A DNA stretch of 34,736 nucleotides from Basidiobolus meristosporus CBS 931.73 (GCA_002104905.1 MCFE01000800.1:1-34736), one strand, 5' to 3'; positions 19,449 through 29,760 are shown, counted from the stretch's first letter. Notes: generated by a model from the sequence alone, not told the origin. Numbers and translations are program-made.

Positions 19449-21217
19449 TCACTTCCTCCCAGAAGAAGAGTTTCCTCATACCTTATGGGTTCCCCTGTGG
19501 CTCCATTACTGATCAATGATGGCTACATCCTCAAAGTTGGTGTAAGGTTCCCAGGTGTTGTGTTTGGCATCATAACCTTTTCACTTGACTTAATAAAGTT
19601 AATATGGTTCTTCTCCATCATAGTTTACAATAGCTTCAACTTCATAGGATTCAGAAGTAACTGACTCTTGAGATACAAGCTTGAGTGAAGAAGGTGGAAT
19701 GTTCTTAGGTAGCAGTGCCCAAGTATTGTCCTGAGTACATAAGATCCTCCAGTGGCATATCTGACAAACTTGCATGAGCCTTTGTGTTTGGGGTCAAGTT
19801 CAGATTGTTGGATTGGATCCAATATCATAACATACAACTCATTAGGGAAGCTAATGTTCCTGTGTCTTGAGGTGTATGTTAAAGTCATCTTTTGCTGTGA
19901 GACTTTACTTCTGGTGCTGATAGCATGGTTGATAATGTTGATAAGGTACTCAAATCTGTTGTTTAGCTTGTCTGTATTCAAACTTGCTAATTCAGTTTTC
20001 TGGTAGTCTCCAAAGTGGTTGTATCTTCTTCCAAACATTAAAGAAAATGGCATTGATCTATGTAGAGCAGCAATTTTGGTGCTGGTTGCATACTATAGAG
20101 TGGGAATATACTTGTCCCAATTTTTCTTGATATCTTTGCTAGATTTTTTGATGATGTTCATTGAGGTCTTAACATATCTTTCAGCAAGTCCATTAGCTTT
20201 GGGATGATATGGAGGGATCAGACAGTGATCAATGGTTCTATTCTGGCAAAGGGCTCTGATCACATGACTTACAAATTCTGCTCCATTATCCAATTGAATG
20301 ACCTTAGGGATTCCAAAAAGGCAAGAGAGCTTGAATAGCACTTTTGCAATAGTGGCAGCATACTTGTCTGGGATAACTTTGAGCAAGACAAAATTTTTGC
20401 AGACATCCACAATTACAATGAGGTAATAATTAACATCATCACTAGCAATGAAGGGTTCAGCTAGATCAATTGCAACATGATCCATAGTAGGGCTTGTGTG
20501 GATGGGACTCAAAGGATCATATCCATGACTGCTGATATTGTAAAGTGGACATTTGCTACAAAACATGACAAACTGTAGGCAGTCAGCTTTGATATTTGTT
20601 CAGTGATATCCATCAAGGTGTATCTTCTTCATATGTGTGTCAGCTTCAAAGTGATGAAGCAAATGACTCCGCTCCATCAATGTTTTCCTTTCATTAGCAT
20701 GTGGGGTTTTCTAAGTTGCTGAATCCAGTTGAGGAATTATTTTGGAAGTTGAAGTGAGCTCACTGATTATGTCAGTAATTACATGTCCCTCCCAGGCAGA
20801 GGTTGTGAAAAGTCCTGAAAGATGGTCAGGCAGGATGTTGATAATCCCTTGGCAATGAACAACTCTATATCCATAATCAAGCAGGATATCAAGCCAGTTG
20901 GACAGCATTGGAGTTAGGGTCTTTTGAGTGTGGATATATAGAAGGCCTTGGTGGTCTGTGTACAAGGTAAAAGGGTTACTCCATTGAGACTGGTGAAGCT
21001 TCTTCAAGGCAAAGACAATGACAAGTAGCTTCTTGAGGGCATAGTACTTTCTCTCAGCAGCTTGTGGGGATCTGGCTTGAAAAGAGGTCCAGTAAGGCAG
21101 ATTTTGGTTCTCATCCAGGTATAGGACAGCTCCTTACCCAACATTGGATGCATCTGTAGTAACAACAAAGGGCTTAGTAAAGTCTGGGTAGGTGATGGTG
21201 GGTGCTTGTGGAAGCAG
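19449..21217 (-). pseudogene. Gypsy Pol 3' half: RNase H, H2C2, integrase, chromodomain
   Basis: Reading down the minus strand: RNase H (KPFVVTTDASNVG, then TAA, then GAVLYLDENQN; PFTLYTDHQGLLYI; NILPDHLSGLF). The H2C2 zinc domain ends FCSKCPLYN and has TGA where Trp is usual after GYH. The integrase core has an intact triad: D in VAIDLAEPF, D in QLDNGAEF, E in PPYHPKANGLAERY. SMPFSLMFGRRYN is the Gypsy integrase C-terminal GPY/F-adjacent stretch. After a frameshift near 19740 comes a chromodomain, YEVEAIVNY...VK(TGA)KGYDAKHNTWEPYTNFED, with at least four stops. In live chromoviruses the chromodomain steers integration into heterochromatin; here it is dead. The sequence joins directly to the pre-RT linker at about 21218. 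Confidence 0.85.
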
Positions 21218-22920
21218 TTAGGGTGACTCACTAGGTGGTGTTTCTAGAGTAACAATAGATTTTGGAATTGTGCAGAAACTGTTTGTTGGAATGGCTTGGT
21301 TTCTCTCTATGGCTGGCTGAATATCCAATATGACTGATTGAGAATATGCTTAAAAGTTGGGGCTGACTCCTCCCCTTCCAGTTGAGGTAAGATAACTTCT
21401 GGAGTCTGATCCATTTTGGGTGGCTGAGGTTTAGTGATTCCAGGATAGGAAGCTGGTAGTCTGCCTGTGTGATAACCAAGTTTGGTGAATGTGTCTAGAC
21501 TAATGACTACCTGAAGTCCATCTGGAATGTCAATACTTCCATTGGGTGAAATATAGCTGTTGAAGCACAATGTGTGCTGATGGTATTGGTGATACCAACT
21601 CTTGGGGCTGAGAGGTCCTTAGCTGCAAGTGTGATTTTTCCTGGTTGCTTTTATATTTCCAATTTGAGTTCATTAACTACATTAGGTTATACAATAGAGT
21701 TAGATAACCCAGTATCCAGAAGTGTCATATATGATTAGCTGTTGAGTTTGAGTGGCACCACTTTGGCTTTTAGCTGCATGATTGGGTACTTCTTTTCTTG
21801 AACAGTTGCAATTTTAGCCAGAAATTCAATGAGGTTGTGATAATCCTAAACTGTGAGTTCTTCATATGCTTCCTCATACCCTTTGATATCACTAGTTGAA
21901 TCATCATCAAGGATCTGAGTAGTTTTTACCAGTAGTGTAGAGTTCTTCTCAGGACAGACAGGTGATCTATATACTATCTTTCTGCATTCAAAGCATTTGT
22001 CATCAGCATATTTATTATTAATTTTGGTGTTTTGCTGCTTCCCTAAGGTGTTTCCTGACTTGTTTGACTGCCTGGTGATGCCTTTGCATTCACTGGTAGA
22101 ATGATAGCATCTTTCACAAAGTTCCCAATGCTTGATAGCAGTTGACTTCTTCTTGGTCACATAACTGTACTCATTCCTGGTGATTGCTGCATCTTGAGTG
22201 GAGTGCCTGAAGCCAGGCTAACAGCTGCAGTCATGGTGATGGCAAGTGTACATATCTCTAGGATCTTGTCATAAATACATGCAGGGTTGTATGCTTTGAC
22301 AATAGCAATATTGCTCTGTGGCTGATGTGAAAAGTTTCAAAGAAAATGCAAAGTCAGCAATGAATTATCATCACTAACTCCTGCTAATCTCATTTGTTTT
22401 TGGAATCTATCACAGAAGTGTTGCACAGACTCACCTTTTTGCATCTTAGTTTTCCATAAGTTGCAGTTCTGATGTGCTTTCTTGAAGGGATCTTCAAAAT
22501 GGCCGTAAAAGTAGTTTTGGGCAACTTTCCATGTAATATTGGAAGGAATGTTCACTTTGACCCAGTCAGCATCCTGCATGGTGAGACAGAGAGGCAGAAG
22601 CTTAGCCCAATTGGTGTCAGGGTCTAGCTGGTGTGCAGCTAATATGTGACTAAACTTGTAAAGAAACTCACTAAGATTCTTAATTGCATTGGCTCCTTCA
22701 GCATAAAGAGGCAAGGATCTTAGTACAATTCATGCTAGCTAGATATAACTTGAAGGAGTCATCTCTACAATGACTGTCAGATCTTATATGGGCAAGATTT
22801 GACTGCTCAAGTATTAAGGTGTTTCTTTCAGGCACAATGTTTTTACACTGCTCAGTAAACTCTTGCTGATTTCTTTGAGCTTCTTCCAACATAGAGAGAT
22901 TTGGATGGTTAATGCTGAGG
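21218..22920 (-). pseudogene. Gypsy Gag and protease
   Basis: Gag begins near 22920 (MSSALTIQIS, quickly frameshifted to MLEEAQRNQQEFTEQCKNIV). The capsid-like part is open at 22337-22714 (LTMQDADWVKVNIPSNITW, YFYGHFEDPFKKA, FCDRFQKQMRLAGVSDD). A Cys/His stretch, WELCERCYHSTSECKG, follows. The knuckle CFECRKIVYRSPVC shows the CCHC spacing with the His replaced by Tyr. The protease motif LLDTGLSNSIV is at about 21700. A linker ends ...IVTLETPPSESP at 21225, which in intact chromoviruses precedes the reverse transcriptase. Several stops and frameshifts. Confidence 0.8.
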
Positions 22921-23195
22921 ACATCTTGTCAAGTGGCTCAATGTAATGGAATTCAACAAAAAAAACTGTGTATTCAAGAGAAAGGTGTAATAAAGCTCTT
23001 GAATGGTTTAACTGAGCCAAAGTGACAACTAAGTGCAGAATCTTGGAGTTGTCAGAGAGTGGCAGAAATATTTGCAGAGAGGTTCTGGTCTAATATTGGT
23101 CTTGTATATAGCATGGTTTGGCTACACATGTCCCAGGGTGGGTTTACTATGCAGGCTAGGCTTGGTGCTCTTGGGAATGCTTGATATGCAAGGCT
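22921..23195 (-). other. 5' leader of the Gypsy element
   Basis: Non-coding stretch between the 5' LTR and gag. I do not see a tRNA 3'-end type primer site next to the LTR. Tf1/sushi-type chromoviruses can self-prime, but I could not demonstrate the needed complementarity here. Confidence 0.45.
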
Positions 23196-24401
23196 TAGGT
23201 AGAAACTAGAATGTAATTGTTGGGTTCTTCATTTTGCTGAGACACAATCATAATTTTGTTGAGACACACACTAAACCAAAAGTATCAATGAACTTTATTT
23301 ATACTTTTCTGATCAAGTTGAATTAGTCATCACCAAGAGACCAGACTAATTATAGTCTGTTGGGGTGTTGATAAGTACATAGGATAAATGAAAAATTGTA
23401 TCATTAGTCAGTTAATGTCTTGGTAACTGCTAAGTGGTTAAATAGTTCTCAGATGACTAATCACTTGGAAAGGCTTAGCAAATTAGTTGAGGGCATATTG
23501 ACCACATGAGAATTAGACTTGTTCCGTTGGATAGTGTCACATTGAGCCATGAGTGCCAAATGATGCCATAGTGTGCCAGAGAGGCCAATTGAGCCTCTAC
23601 CTGGCCACAGAGTGTGAAACATAGCTCCGCATCTTCATGCAAAGCAGCCCCTGTGTTTCACCCATTGTGTTGGAGAAAATCCATTTTTTGACCTTTTTTT
23701 GTGGATCAATGTAGCTCAGGATGTGTAAGAGCACAGGAGAACTGAAGATATGCATCTGGTACTCAATACCCATGGCACTCTGAATCTAGCTCCTGTAGCT
23801 TGTATCATGTCACAAAAATGAATGGCACTATCTTGGTCCACTGGTACTATCTGGCACTATATTTAAATATTAGCCCTAAAGTAAGATCTATACAAAGCAC
23901 TTATAGTGCCAGATAGTACCAGTGGACCAAGATAGTGCCATTCATTTTTGTGACATGATACAAGCTACAGGAGCTAGATTCAGAGTGCCATGGGTATTGA
24001 GTACCAGATGCATATCTTCAGTTCTCCTGTGCTCTTACACATCCTGAGCTACATTGATCCACAAAAAAAGGTCAACAAATGGATTTTCTCCTGCGCAATG
24101 GGTGAAACACAGGGGCTGCTTTACATGAAGATGCAGAGCTATGTTTCACACTCTGTGGCCAAGTATAGGCTCACTTGACCTCTCTGGCACACTATGGCAT
24201 CATTTGGCACTCATGGCTCAATGTGGCACTATCCAACGGAACAAGTCTATTGATTAGGTGTGACAGCTAAAAATAGATTCTGAGAAGTGATAAAATGAAC
24301 CATAACTGGAATTAGTTATGACACAATTAGGGAGAATCAAATAGGGTACTAGATTTCTAACAGTGTAAAATAGGCCAAGTTTCAAATGTTGATGCACAAC
24401 A
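23196..24401 (-). repeat. 5' LTR of the Gypsy chromovirus, split by a foldback element
   Basis: Collinear with 18983-19448, but opened between 23514 and 24249 by the foldback element. Its minus-strand start TGTTGTGCATCAACATTTG touches Copia RNase H debris at 24402. Confidence 0.85.
23515..24248. mobile_element. Foldback-type element: 347-bp arms, 40-bp loop, ATT target duplication
   Basis: The left arm 23515-23861 and right arm 23902-24248 are inverted copies with roughly a dozen mismatches (about 97% identical by eye). The outer ends are AGACTTGTTCCGTTGGATAG; the loop is 23862-23901. ATT flanks it on both sides (23512-23514 and 24249-24251). The sister LTR at 18983-19448 reads GAGAATTGACTAGG at the site, exactly one ATT, proving a 3-bp duplication. 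The motif GGCACTAT or its complement recurs near both ends of each arm. No ORF of note. It is non-autonomous. A 3-bp duplication fits several DNA-transposon superfamilies (for example EnSpm, PIF/Harbinger, Zator), but the termini do not match the classic ends of any that I know. Confidence 0.93.
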
Positions 24402-24830
24402 AACACCTATAGTCAAGTAAATGTTCATACTGACTAGTCCTAATCTTGACTTAAGATATATGCCTCTAGCTAATGGTTTGGCAAATATGTCTGCAATTGT
24501 TACACATGTAGGACAGCAAACTAAGTTAACCAAGTAATTCTCTATAGCTTCACATATCAAGCAATGTCTAATATCTAGGTGCTTAGCTTTAGCATTGAGA
24601 GCTAGACTTTTACCTCTTTGAATACATCCTGATTATCCTGAAATAAGGTAATGGGCATATTTTGGCATAAGCCTAAATCTTTAGAGAGCTTTCTTAACCA
24701 CATTACTCCTTGAGAAACTTCACAGGCTGCCATATACTCTGCCTCTGTGGTAGAACATGCTACAGTTAATGGCTTTCAATGAAATTGCTCTTTTACAGTA
24801 AATAATGCCCTATGAAGAATTATTGTAATG
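24402..24830 (-). pseudogene. Copia RNase H C-terminal fragment
   Basis: Minus-strand pieces STTEAEYMAACEVSQGVMWL, ITLFQDNQ, HLDIRHCLICEAIENYL and ADIFAKPLARG match the end of the minus-strand Copia at 32126-32480. The catalytic Glu is retained but the frames are broken. It ends, near where its own polypurine tract should be, against the Gypsy 5' LTR. Confidence 0.75.
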
Positions 24831-25294
24831 ATCTTGTCAAAGGCCGTCACAAATTTGAAGTCCCATCACTAAGAGGTACTAATCCCATCAGGACACTGTT
24901 CAGAGACCATTGAGAAATAATTGCACCCCAGATTTCACAAAACACTTAGTCAAAATTTTTAATTACAACAATACATGAGTGGCTTCAGACTGATTCCCAT
25001 CCAACTTACTCACTTTCTGATCCTGGACACTCTATCACCTCCTATGTTTGTGTGCATTGCTTAGCTATTGCCTCTTTTCACACTCCTTACCTCCTGACTC
25101 AACTGTTTCTCTTACTCTTCATGCATACAAACTGATTTGTTTCTGTTGAAACTTCAGTTGTACCTCAATTCCCAATTATATGGACATATACAAGTCCCTG
25201 TACCCTTCACTAACATTAAGCCTAACCCCACACTCAACAAGTAAATCCATAAAACTCACCACCCATTAAATATTTCTGCTGTAAAACTCTGGTC
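24831..25294. other. Flank of CACTA-like copy C, unassigned
   Basis: No gene seen. The part from about 25150 shows weak similarity to 1-165 and belongs to the repeat. A CACTAAGAGGTA string at 24868 could be a CACTA-type terminus, but I found no matching inverted end, so this stays open. Confidence 0.35.
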
Positions 25295-27065
25295 TCACAA
25301 CTTTGGCAGAAACCAAACAGCTTTATGCCACTGTTCATTCATTGGTTCCCATACATCCTGGTTTTCAGCCAGCACTGCAAGGTCTAGAACCTCATCTGCC
25401 AGTCTTTGCAATAAATCCTTGCAATATTCAGGTGCATTTTCTTGAGCACTGTTGATGTTGTGCCTTGTCTGTCAGTAAGATCTCTACACTCACAATAACA
25501 GAGGATATGGAGGCTGTGGTAGACATATTGCCTTTTTCTGCAAACTCATCTACCTTGCTGGAGTGTAGCTCAACTGACTGCGCTTCCAACTCTTGTCAAA
25601 ACAACTGTTTTCTTGTTGGTAATTCTTCTTGGCTATGATGGTATTCAGTCTGTTCTGGGCTTGCAGTGTTGATTAGCAAGAGCTGCGGTTTTTTTTGCAT
25701 GCCTCCGTGTCTTAGGCCTGGGTAGGCATTTTTCCCTTTACCTTTTCCTTTACCACTGCCAGGTCTTTCCCTGCTACTATGTCTGAGTGCTTCTTGTAAT
25801 GATCCACATTTTTGCCTTGATAAGTTCTGCTCTGACACATCTATTTTGGCCTGCCTGTCACTTGCTGGCACTCTCCTGGCAACCTGACAATTCTTTCCCA
25901 CCTGTTTTGAGCTCATCACCATAGTTATGATGGGCTCCTGTAAAAGCCGCTTATTTCTATCACTGCCAGGTCCATCACTGCTACTTTGACTGAGTGTTTC
26001 TTGAGTGGTACTACACTTTTCCTTGATAAATGTTGTGCTGGTGCATCTATGTCTGCCTGCTTGTCCCTAATTGGCACTCTTCTGGCTACCTGACATCTCT
26101 TTGACACTTGTCTGGAGCTTTTGGCCCTACTTATAATGGGCCCTTGAGGAAGACGCTGGTTTTTAGCTATGGCACCGTTGTTCTTCTGCCTATGATAGTA
26201 TCTTCTATTCTTAAGATACTTTCTTAGCATACCAATGCTTGCCCAAAATCCATTTGCCCATTTGAATCCAGGATAATGCTCATGAAACAAGTCAAGTGCA
26301 TTCTCTTGACCTTAAGTTCCTGATGGTTGCATGGTATGCAAGCCTTATGGTGATGGCATGCTAGACTTCTGCCGGCCTCTTGATACTAGCCCACTCTTCA
26401 TTATTGCACTCAATGGCTTCATGGATCTTCAATGTCTTTTGATTTTTAGGCTTTGGTATAAACACCACATTGTCTCCCTCCCATGCTGTGATAGGCTTTT
26501 CTGTGGGCTTCATCTTTGGGCACTGTTGTTGTGCTTAAAAACTATACAGTGTTCCTCTGTTGTTACATTGGGAAATGGCTCATTTCATGGCTGTGACATT
26601 AAGCAACTAGAGTTTCTTCTTTGCAGCAAAGATACTGCTTTCTCTACCTGGGATATTGACTGCTTTACATGTGTTATCTGCTCATCCTATTTCTGGATTA
26701 TTTCCTGACTTCTCTGGGCCATTGCATCTATTGTACCAGCCACTGTAGCTAATTGCTTCATTAATGCTTTGGTATGCAATGACAACATAATTGCTAATAT
26801 GTGTAGTGGTGATGTTATGAGAGCTACTTGCTGGTCTTCAACTGAGGGTACTGTGTTTGCTACATTCTTATCTGCCTGAACATAATTGTCAGCTTGCGGC
26901 TCTGCAGAGGTTTCAATTGCCTATGTGACTGAGAGCCTGAGGAGTCTGCATTATTACCCACAGTGGGCACACTGTAACATGGCCTTTTTTGGACGTAGCC
27001 CTGCTTGTTGCACTGAATGTCAAAGCAAGCTGTTGTCCAACTGTTCTTCTGCTGCTGTCAGCCAT
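25295..27065 (-). pseudogene. UGF copy C: fullest copy of the unknown accessory gene
   Basis: Unknown function. The start ATG at 27065 (MADSSRRTVGQQ...) and stop at 25295-25297 (WFLPKL) give about 590 codons if frames are joined; the real frame shifts several times. Order of parts: a polar N-terminus (NNADSSGSQSHRQ); a predicted coiled coil (LMKQLATVAGTIDAMAQ, DEQITHVKQSISQVEKA); a block with IPKPKNQKTLKIHEAIECN; PGFKWANGF...LRKYLKNRRYYHRQK; two tandem basic repeats, each with CQVARRVP then D-x-QA-x-ID (26030-26100 and 25850-25900); a KGKGKGK tract; and an acidic C-terminal helix region (EYCKDLLQRLADEVLDLAV). Its basic, coiled-coil make-up would fit a DNA-binding TnpA-like helper, but that is only inference from position next to Tnp2. 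Confidence 0.65.
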
Positions 27066-27333
27066 GGGGCTTGGCTGGGAACCAGACATCCTTGCTTTAT
27101 TTTTGGTGGCATATATATGGAAGTGAATTAGACCAAATGGGAAATAGTATTATGTATTAGTGTGTATGTGGTGCCACAACTTTATTTATAATGCTTACTA
27201 TGGCAGGTCATCATTAAATCTTACATTCATGTAGGAGCAATGCCTCAAATACAAGACTGTCTTAATTCACATATGTATTGACCAAAAAGTGATATAATAG
27301 CATTACATTGTTGAAGGTCAAACTGCTTTCCCC
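27066..27333. promoter_or_regulatory. Divergent intergenic region between UGF and Tnp2, copy C
   Basis: 268 bp separate the UGF start (minus, 27065) from the Tnp2 start (plus, 27334). It contains TATATATGG on the UGF-proximal side (27112-27120) and TTTATTTATAATG at about 27181. The Tnp2-proximal part is conserved with 11131-11312. It presumably holds back-to-back promoters; no experimental support. Confidence 0.5.
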
Positions 27334-28610
27334 ATGGACAAGACTCCTGTGATACAACACTATAACAGAAGATAAAAAAGACCATGTGGATATTATAGCA
27401 AGTTTCTCAGCCATAGAGCAGGCAGACAGCATAGGAATTATTACAAGGATCATGGCCAGTGTTTTGCCACACAAGTCATATTTGACCATGTATTGGTCAC
27501 TACTGTACCAACATTATCTTGCCAGCCAGTTGATACATTTATATTGGCAACTGACTGTCTTTGTCACCTTATGCAAACTGAGTCAGGTGAGTTTGTGACG
27601 CCTTTAGGTCCACCACAGCCTTCTGAATATGGCACATAGATTGATAGCTCTGGAGAAGCAGGCTCACTGATGGATTGTGAGCCTATCTTCCCTAACAACA
27701 GTACCCTGCATGAGCCTGGCAAATCCTATTATGCAATGAGACAACACCCATAAAAAATGGCAAGGATACTTTAAAGGGTCAAGTGAACCCAGTAGTCCAT
27801 CTATTGGTGAATGATGTAATGTTGTGGCTAGAGAAGTGGCATGTTCCCACTAATATCAAGCGCAAACATATTGGATATATTTGACGGCATACATTACAAA
27901 CAGCTAAGAAGCAAGGCCTACTTTGAAGGTATGTATAACCATACTTTTGCCTTAGCACTTGATTAATTCTCATTGAACAAGTACACTACCAGCAAATCCT
28001 TCTGGCCACTAATTCTCATCAATCTGAATCTGCTGCCCATCTTATGGTATCAGAGCAATAATATGCTGGTAGTCTCACTGGTATTTGAGCCTAAATCACC
28101 AACCAACCTGGATAGCTACCTCTATCTATTGCTGGATGTAAAAGTGCATATTATTATCTGCATTGGAAATACCTCAGCCATCAGCAAGATAGCAGGTTTT
28201 TCCAGGTGCAACAGAAAGTATTGCTGTCAAGTGTGTTAGATCCAGGGGATATACTCCATAACTCACACACATTATTATTACCAAAACACCAGCACTAACA
28301 ACATCATATTCCCACAAAGACAATATACAGAAGTCAGCATGCAATTGCAGCAAAGTTGGCAAGCTATTAGCCATTGGCTGGAATATGGAATCAACTGGAA
28401 ACCAAAGATACTTAAGATAGAGGAAATCTGTCAGAGCAAAAGCTTTCCACAAGGAGCAATGTATTTGCTTTCAACAATATTCCTATACTGATAGCCAAGT
28501 TGTACATGGGGCATTTCAAGCTAAATGAGCCCTTTGAGATACTGGAGAAATATGAAAGAAATGGCAGGATTTAAAGAGTACCCAGTACCCTAGGTACTTC
28601 TCACAGGCTC
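27334..28610 (+). pseudogene. Tnp2-type EnSpm/CACTA transposase, N-terminal and central part, copy C
   Basis: The start ATG in CCCCATGGA is shared with copy D. The frame gives MDKTPVIQHYNRR, TAA, KRPCGYYSKFLSHR, QHRNYYKDHGQCFA and QTESGEFVTPLG (zinc-finger-like N-terminus). Further on come DGIHYKQLRSKAYFEGMYNHTFALAL, KSFWPLILINLNLLPILWYQ, EPKSPTNLDSYLYLLLD, ICIGNTSAISKIAGF, HTHYYYQNTST, QLQQSWQAISHWLEYGINWK and NEPFEILEKYERNGRI. Order and motifs fit Tnp2 (YDG-x-x-Y-x-x-L-R, ALALS-x-DGF, CWP-x-IL-x-NLNLPP, SFLYPLL, GD-x-PA). Such proteins cut and paste EnSpm/CACTA transposons. Multiple stops and frameshifts and a solo LTR at 28626 make it inactive. It is the longest copy in the window. Confidence 0.75.
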
Positions 28611-28625
28611 CAATAAACATTCATA

Positions 28626-28994
28626 TGCAGCAATTCAAGAAGTGATTGAACATAATGAACTTTTCAAGAAATAGTAATGATAGTTGACCTGTTGTTTATT
28701 CATAAAGAGGGTCAGTAATTATACCTTTGTGGAAGTAATACAACTGTAACACCAAGTAAGGAGGGTTTCTTAACATTCAGGAGCATGCTGTAACACTTTC
28801 AGGGCTAGTACATAATGCTTGGTAAAAAGTGTTTATTTGATCTTGACTATCAGGGAATGATCATAGGATCATAGAGCTGAAGATACTGGTAAAGTTGGGG
28901 CTGCAAATTAGCCCTAAAGTGTCCAAGACTAGTCTAGGATTGATAAGTAAGCTTCTAGCTGCAGAATGATACCAAAGAGTTCAATATTTCAGCA
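28626..28994 (-). mobile_element. Solo Copia LTR (369 bp), nested in CACTA-like copy C
   Basis: Same family as 4951-5319 and 15446-15814. In LTR orientation the flanks are TAAGA and TATGA (plus-strand TCTTA at 28995-28999 and TCATA at 28621-28625), one mismatch from the perfect TATGA pair of copy B. Its position relative to the transposase is identical in B and C, so it was already there when the copies separated. Confidence 0.88.
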
Positions 28995-29760
28995 TCTTAC
29001 ACATATGCAATAACACAAGTGCAAGGACTAGCTGAACTGAACATGTTTTTATTCAAGTGGTCTTCAATACCTTTTCTACCATGAGTACATTGGAAGTGTT
29101 GGGAGTCATATGTGTACAATATAGACAATATATCTGGAAGCAGTTCACCAATGCCAACTTGATGCATCTACAGCTTTTGTGCAAGTAGTATGTGATGGGA
29201 TTCAAGCTGCTATACTTCAAACATAATGCTGAACACATAGATCTCTGCTGCAACTGTATCCATTTGTTACTTCATCTTACTTGATGTGTCAAGAATATCT
29301 GACCTTGCTTCACCTCTTGGGAACTCCCTATGGAGTAGATGTGTGGGGAGATAGGTAGAGAAGTCAAATTGCGGGCACTTCCATATCCCAATCTCATCAA
29401 GAATATTACCGTCAAGTCTGTGATAGATCTGATGAGTTGGCACATACAGGACAGCCAGGAAGAGTTGGAAAGTACTGAGGACAGATGTGCACATGGAGAC
29501 ACCTATATGGGACTAGAATCCAGCAGGGAAAAGCAATATATTTGCTAAATACCTAGAAGTTCTTTGCAGATATTCAGGAGGTACTAATGGCAGAAGCAGC
29601 AGAAGTGGCAACAACCAAGCATTTGTTTGCAAGATGTATATGTTACCAGCAGTACTTGGTATATGTCAACTTTGCAAGTATCACATTAAAAGGCCATAAA
29701 GCTGAGGTGATAGAATTATGTCAATTGTGGCAGGTATGTGTGTTTTTAGAGGTTAGTAAG
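28995..29760 (+). pseudogene. Downstream coding segment of CACTA-like copy C
   Basis: Conserved with copies A and B. Plus-strand blocks include LMCQEYLTLLHLLGTPYGVDVWGDR, SQSHQEYYRQVCDRSDELAH, TGQPGRVGKY, KAIYLLNT, EVATTKHLFARC and KAEVIELCQLWQVCVFLEVSK, separated by a few stops. Tnp2 proteins are long enough for this to be their C-terminal part, but I do not recognise a domain. The alternative is a second, separate ORF. Confidence 0.5.

Larger units (their letters stand above)
18983..24401 (-). mobile_element. Degenerate Ty3/Gypsy chromovirus lacking reverse transcriptase
   Basis: The element lies on the minus strand, with 5' LTR 23196-24401 (469 bp after removing a nested foldback element) and 3' LTR 18983-19448 (466 bp). 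The internal region of 3747 bp contains, in order, gag, zinc knuckle, aspartic protease, RNase H, H2C2 domain, integrase and chromodomain. The reverse transcriptase is missing. The low side is flanked by Copia RT debris and the high side by Copia RNase H debris. I see no target duplication, so the two ends may derive from different copies or from later rearrangement. The internal region has almost no CG dinucleotides, indicating age. Confidence 0.88.

Noticed and set aside
22921-23195. tRNA-type primer-binding site of the Gypsy element
   Set aside because: The bases after the 5' LTR do not look like the complement of a tRNA 3' end, and the LTR boundary is uncertain by several bases.
24868-24880. 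CACTAAGAGGTA as a CACTA terminal inverted repeat
   Set aside because: No matching inverted end was found near the right end of copy C around 30100-30300, nor in copies A or B. Too short to claim.
26331-26708. 125-aa plus-strand ORF with Cys-rich, membrane-like composition
   Set aside because: Antisense to UGF copy C, whose minus-strand frames are conserved in two other copies; not kept as a gene.
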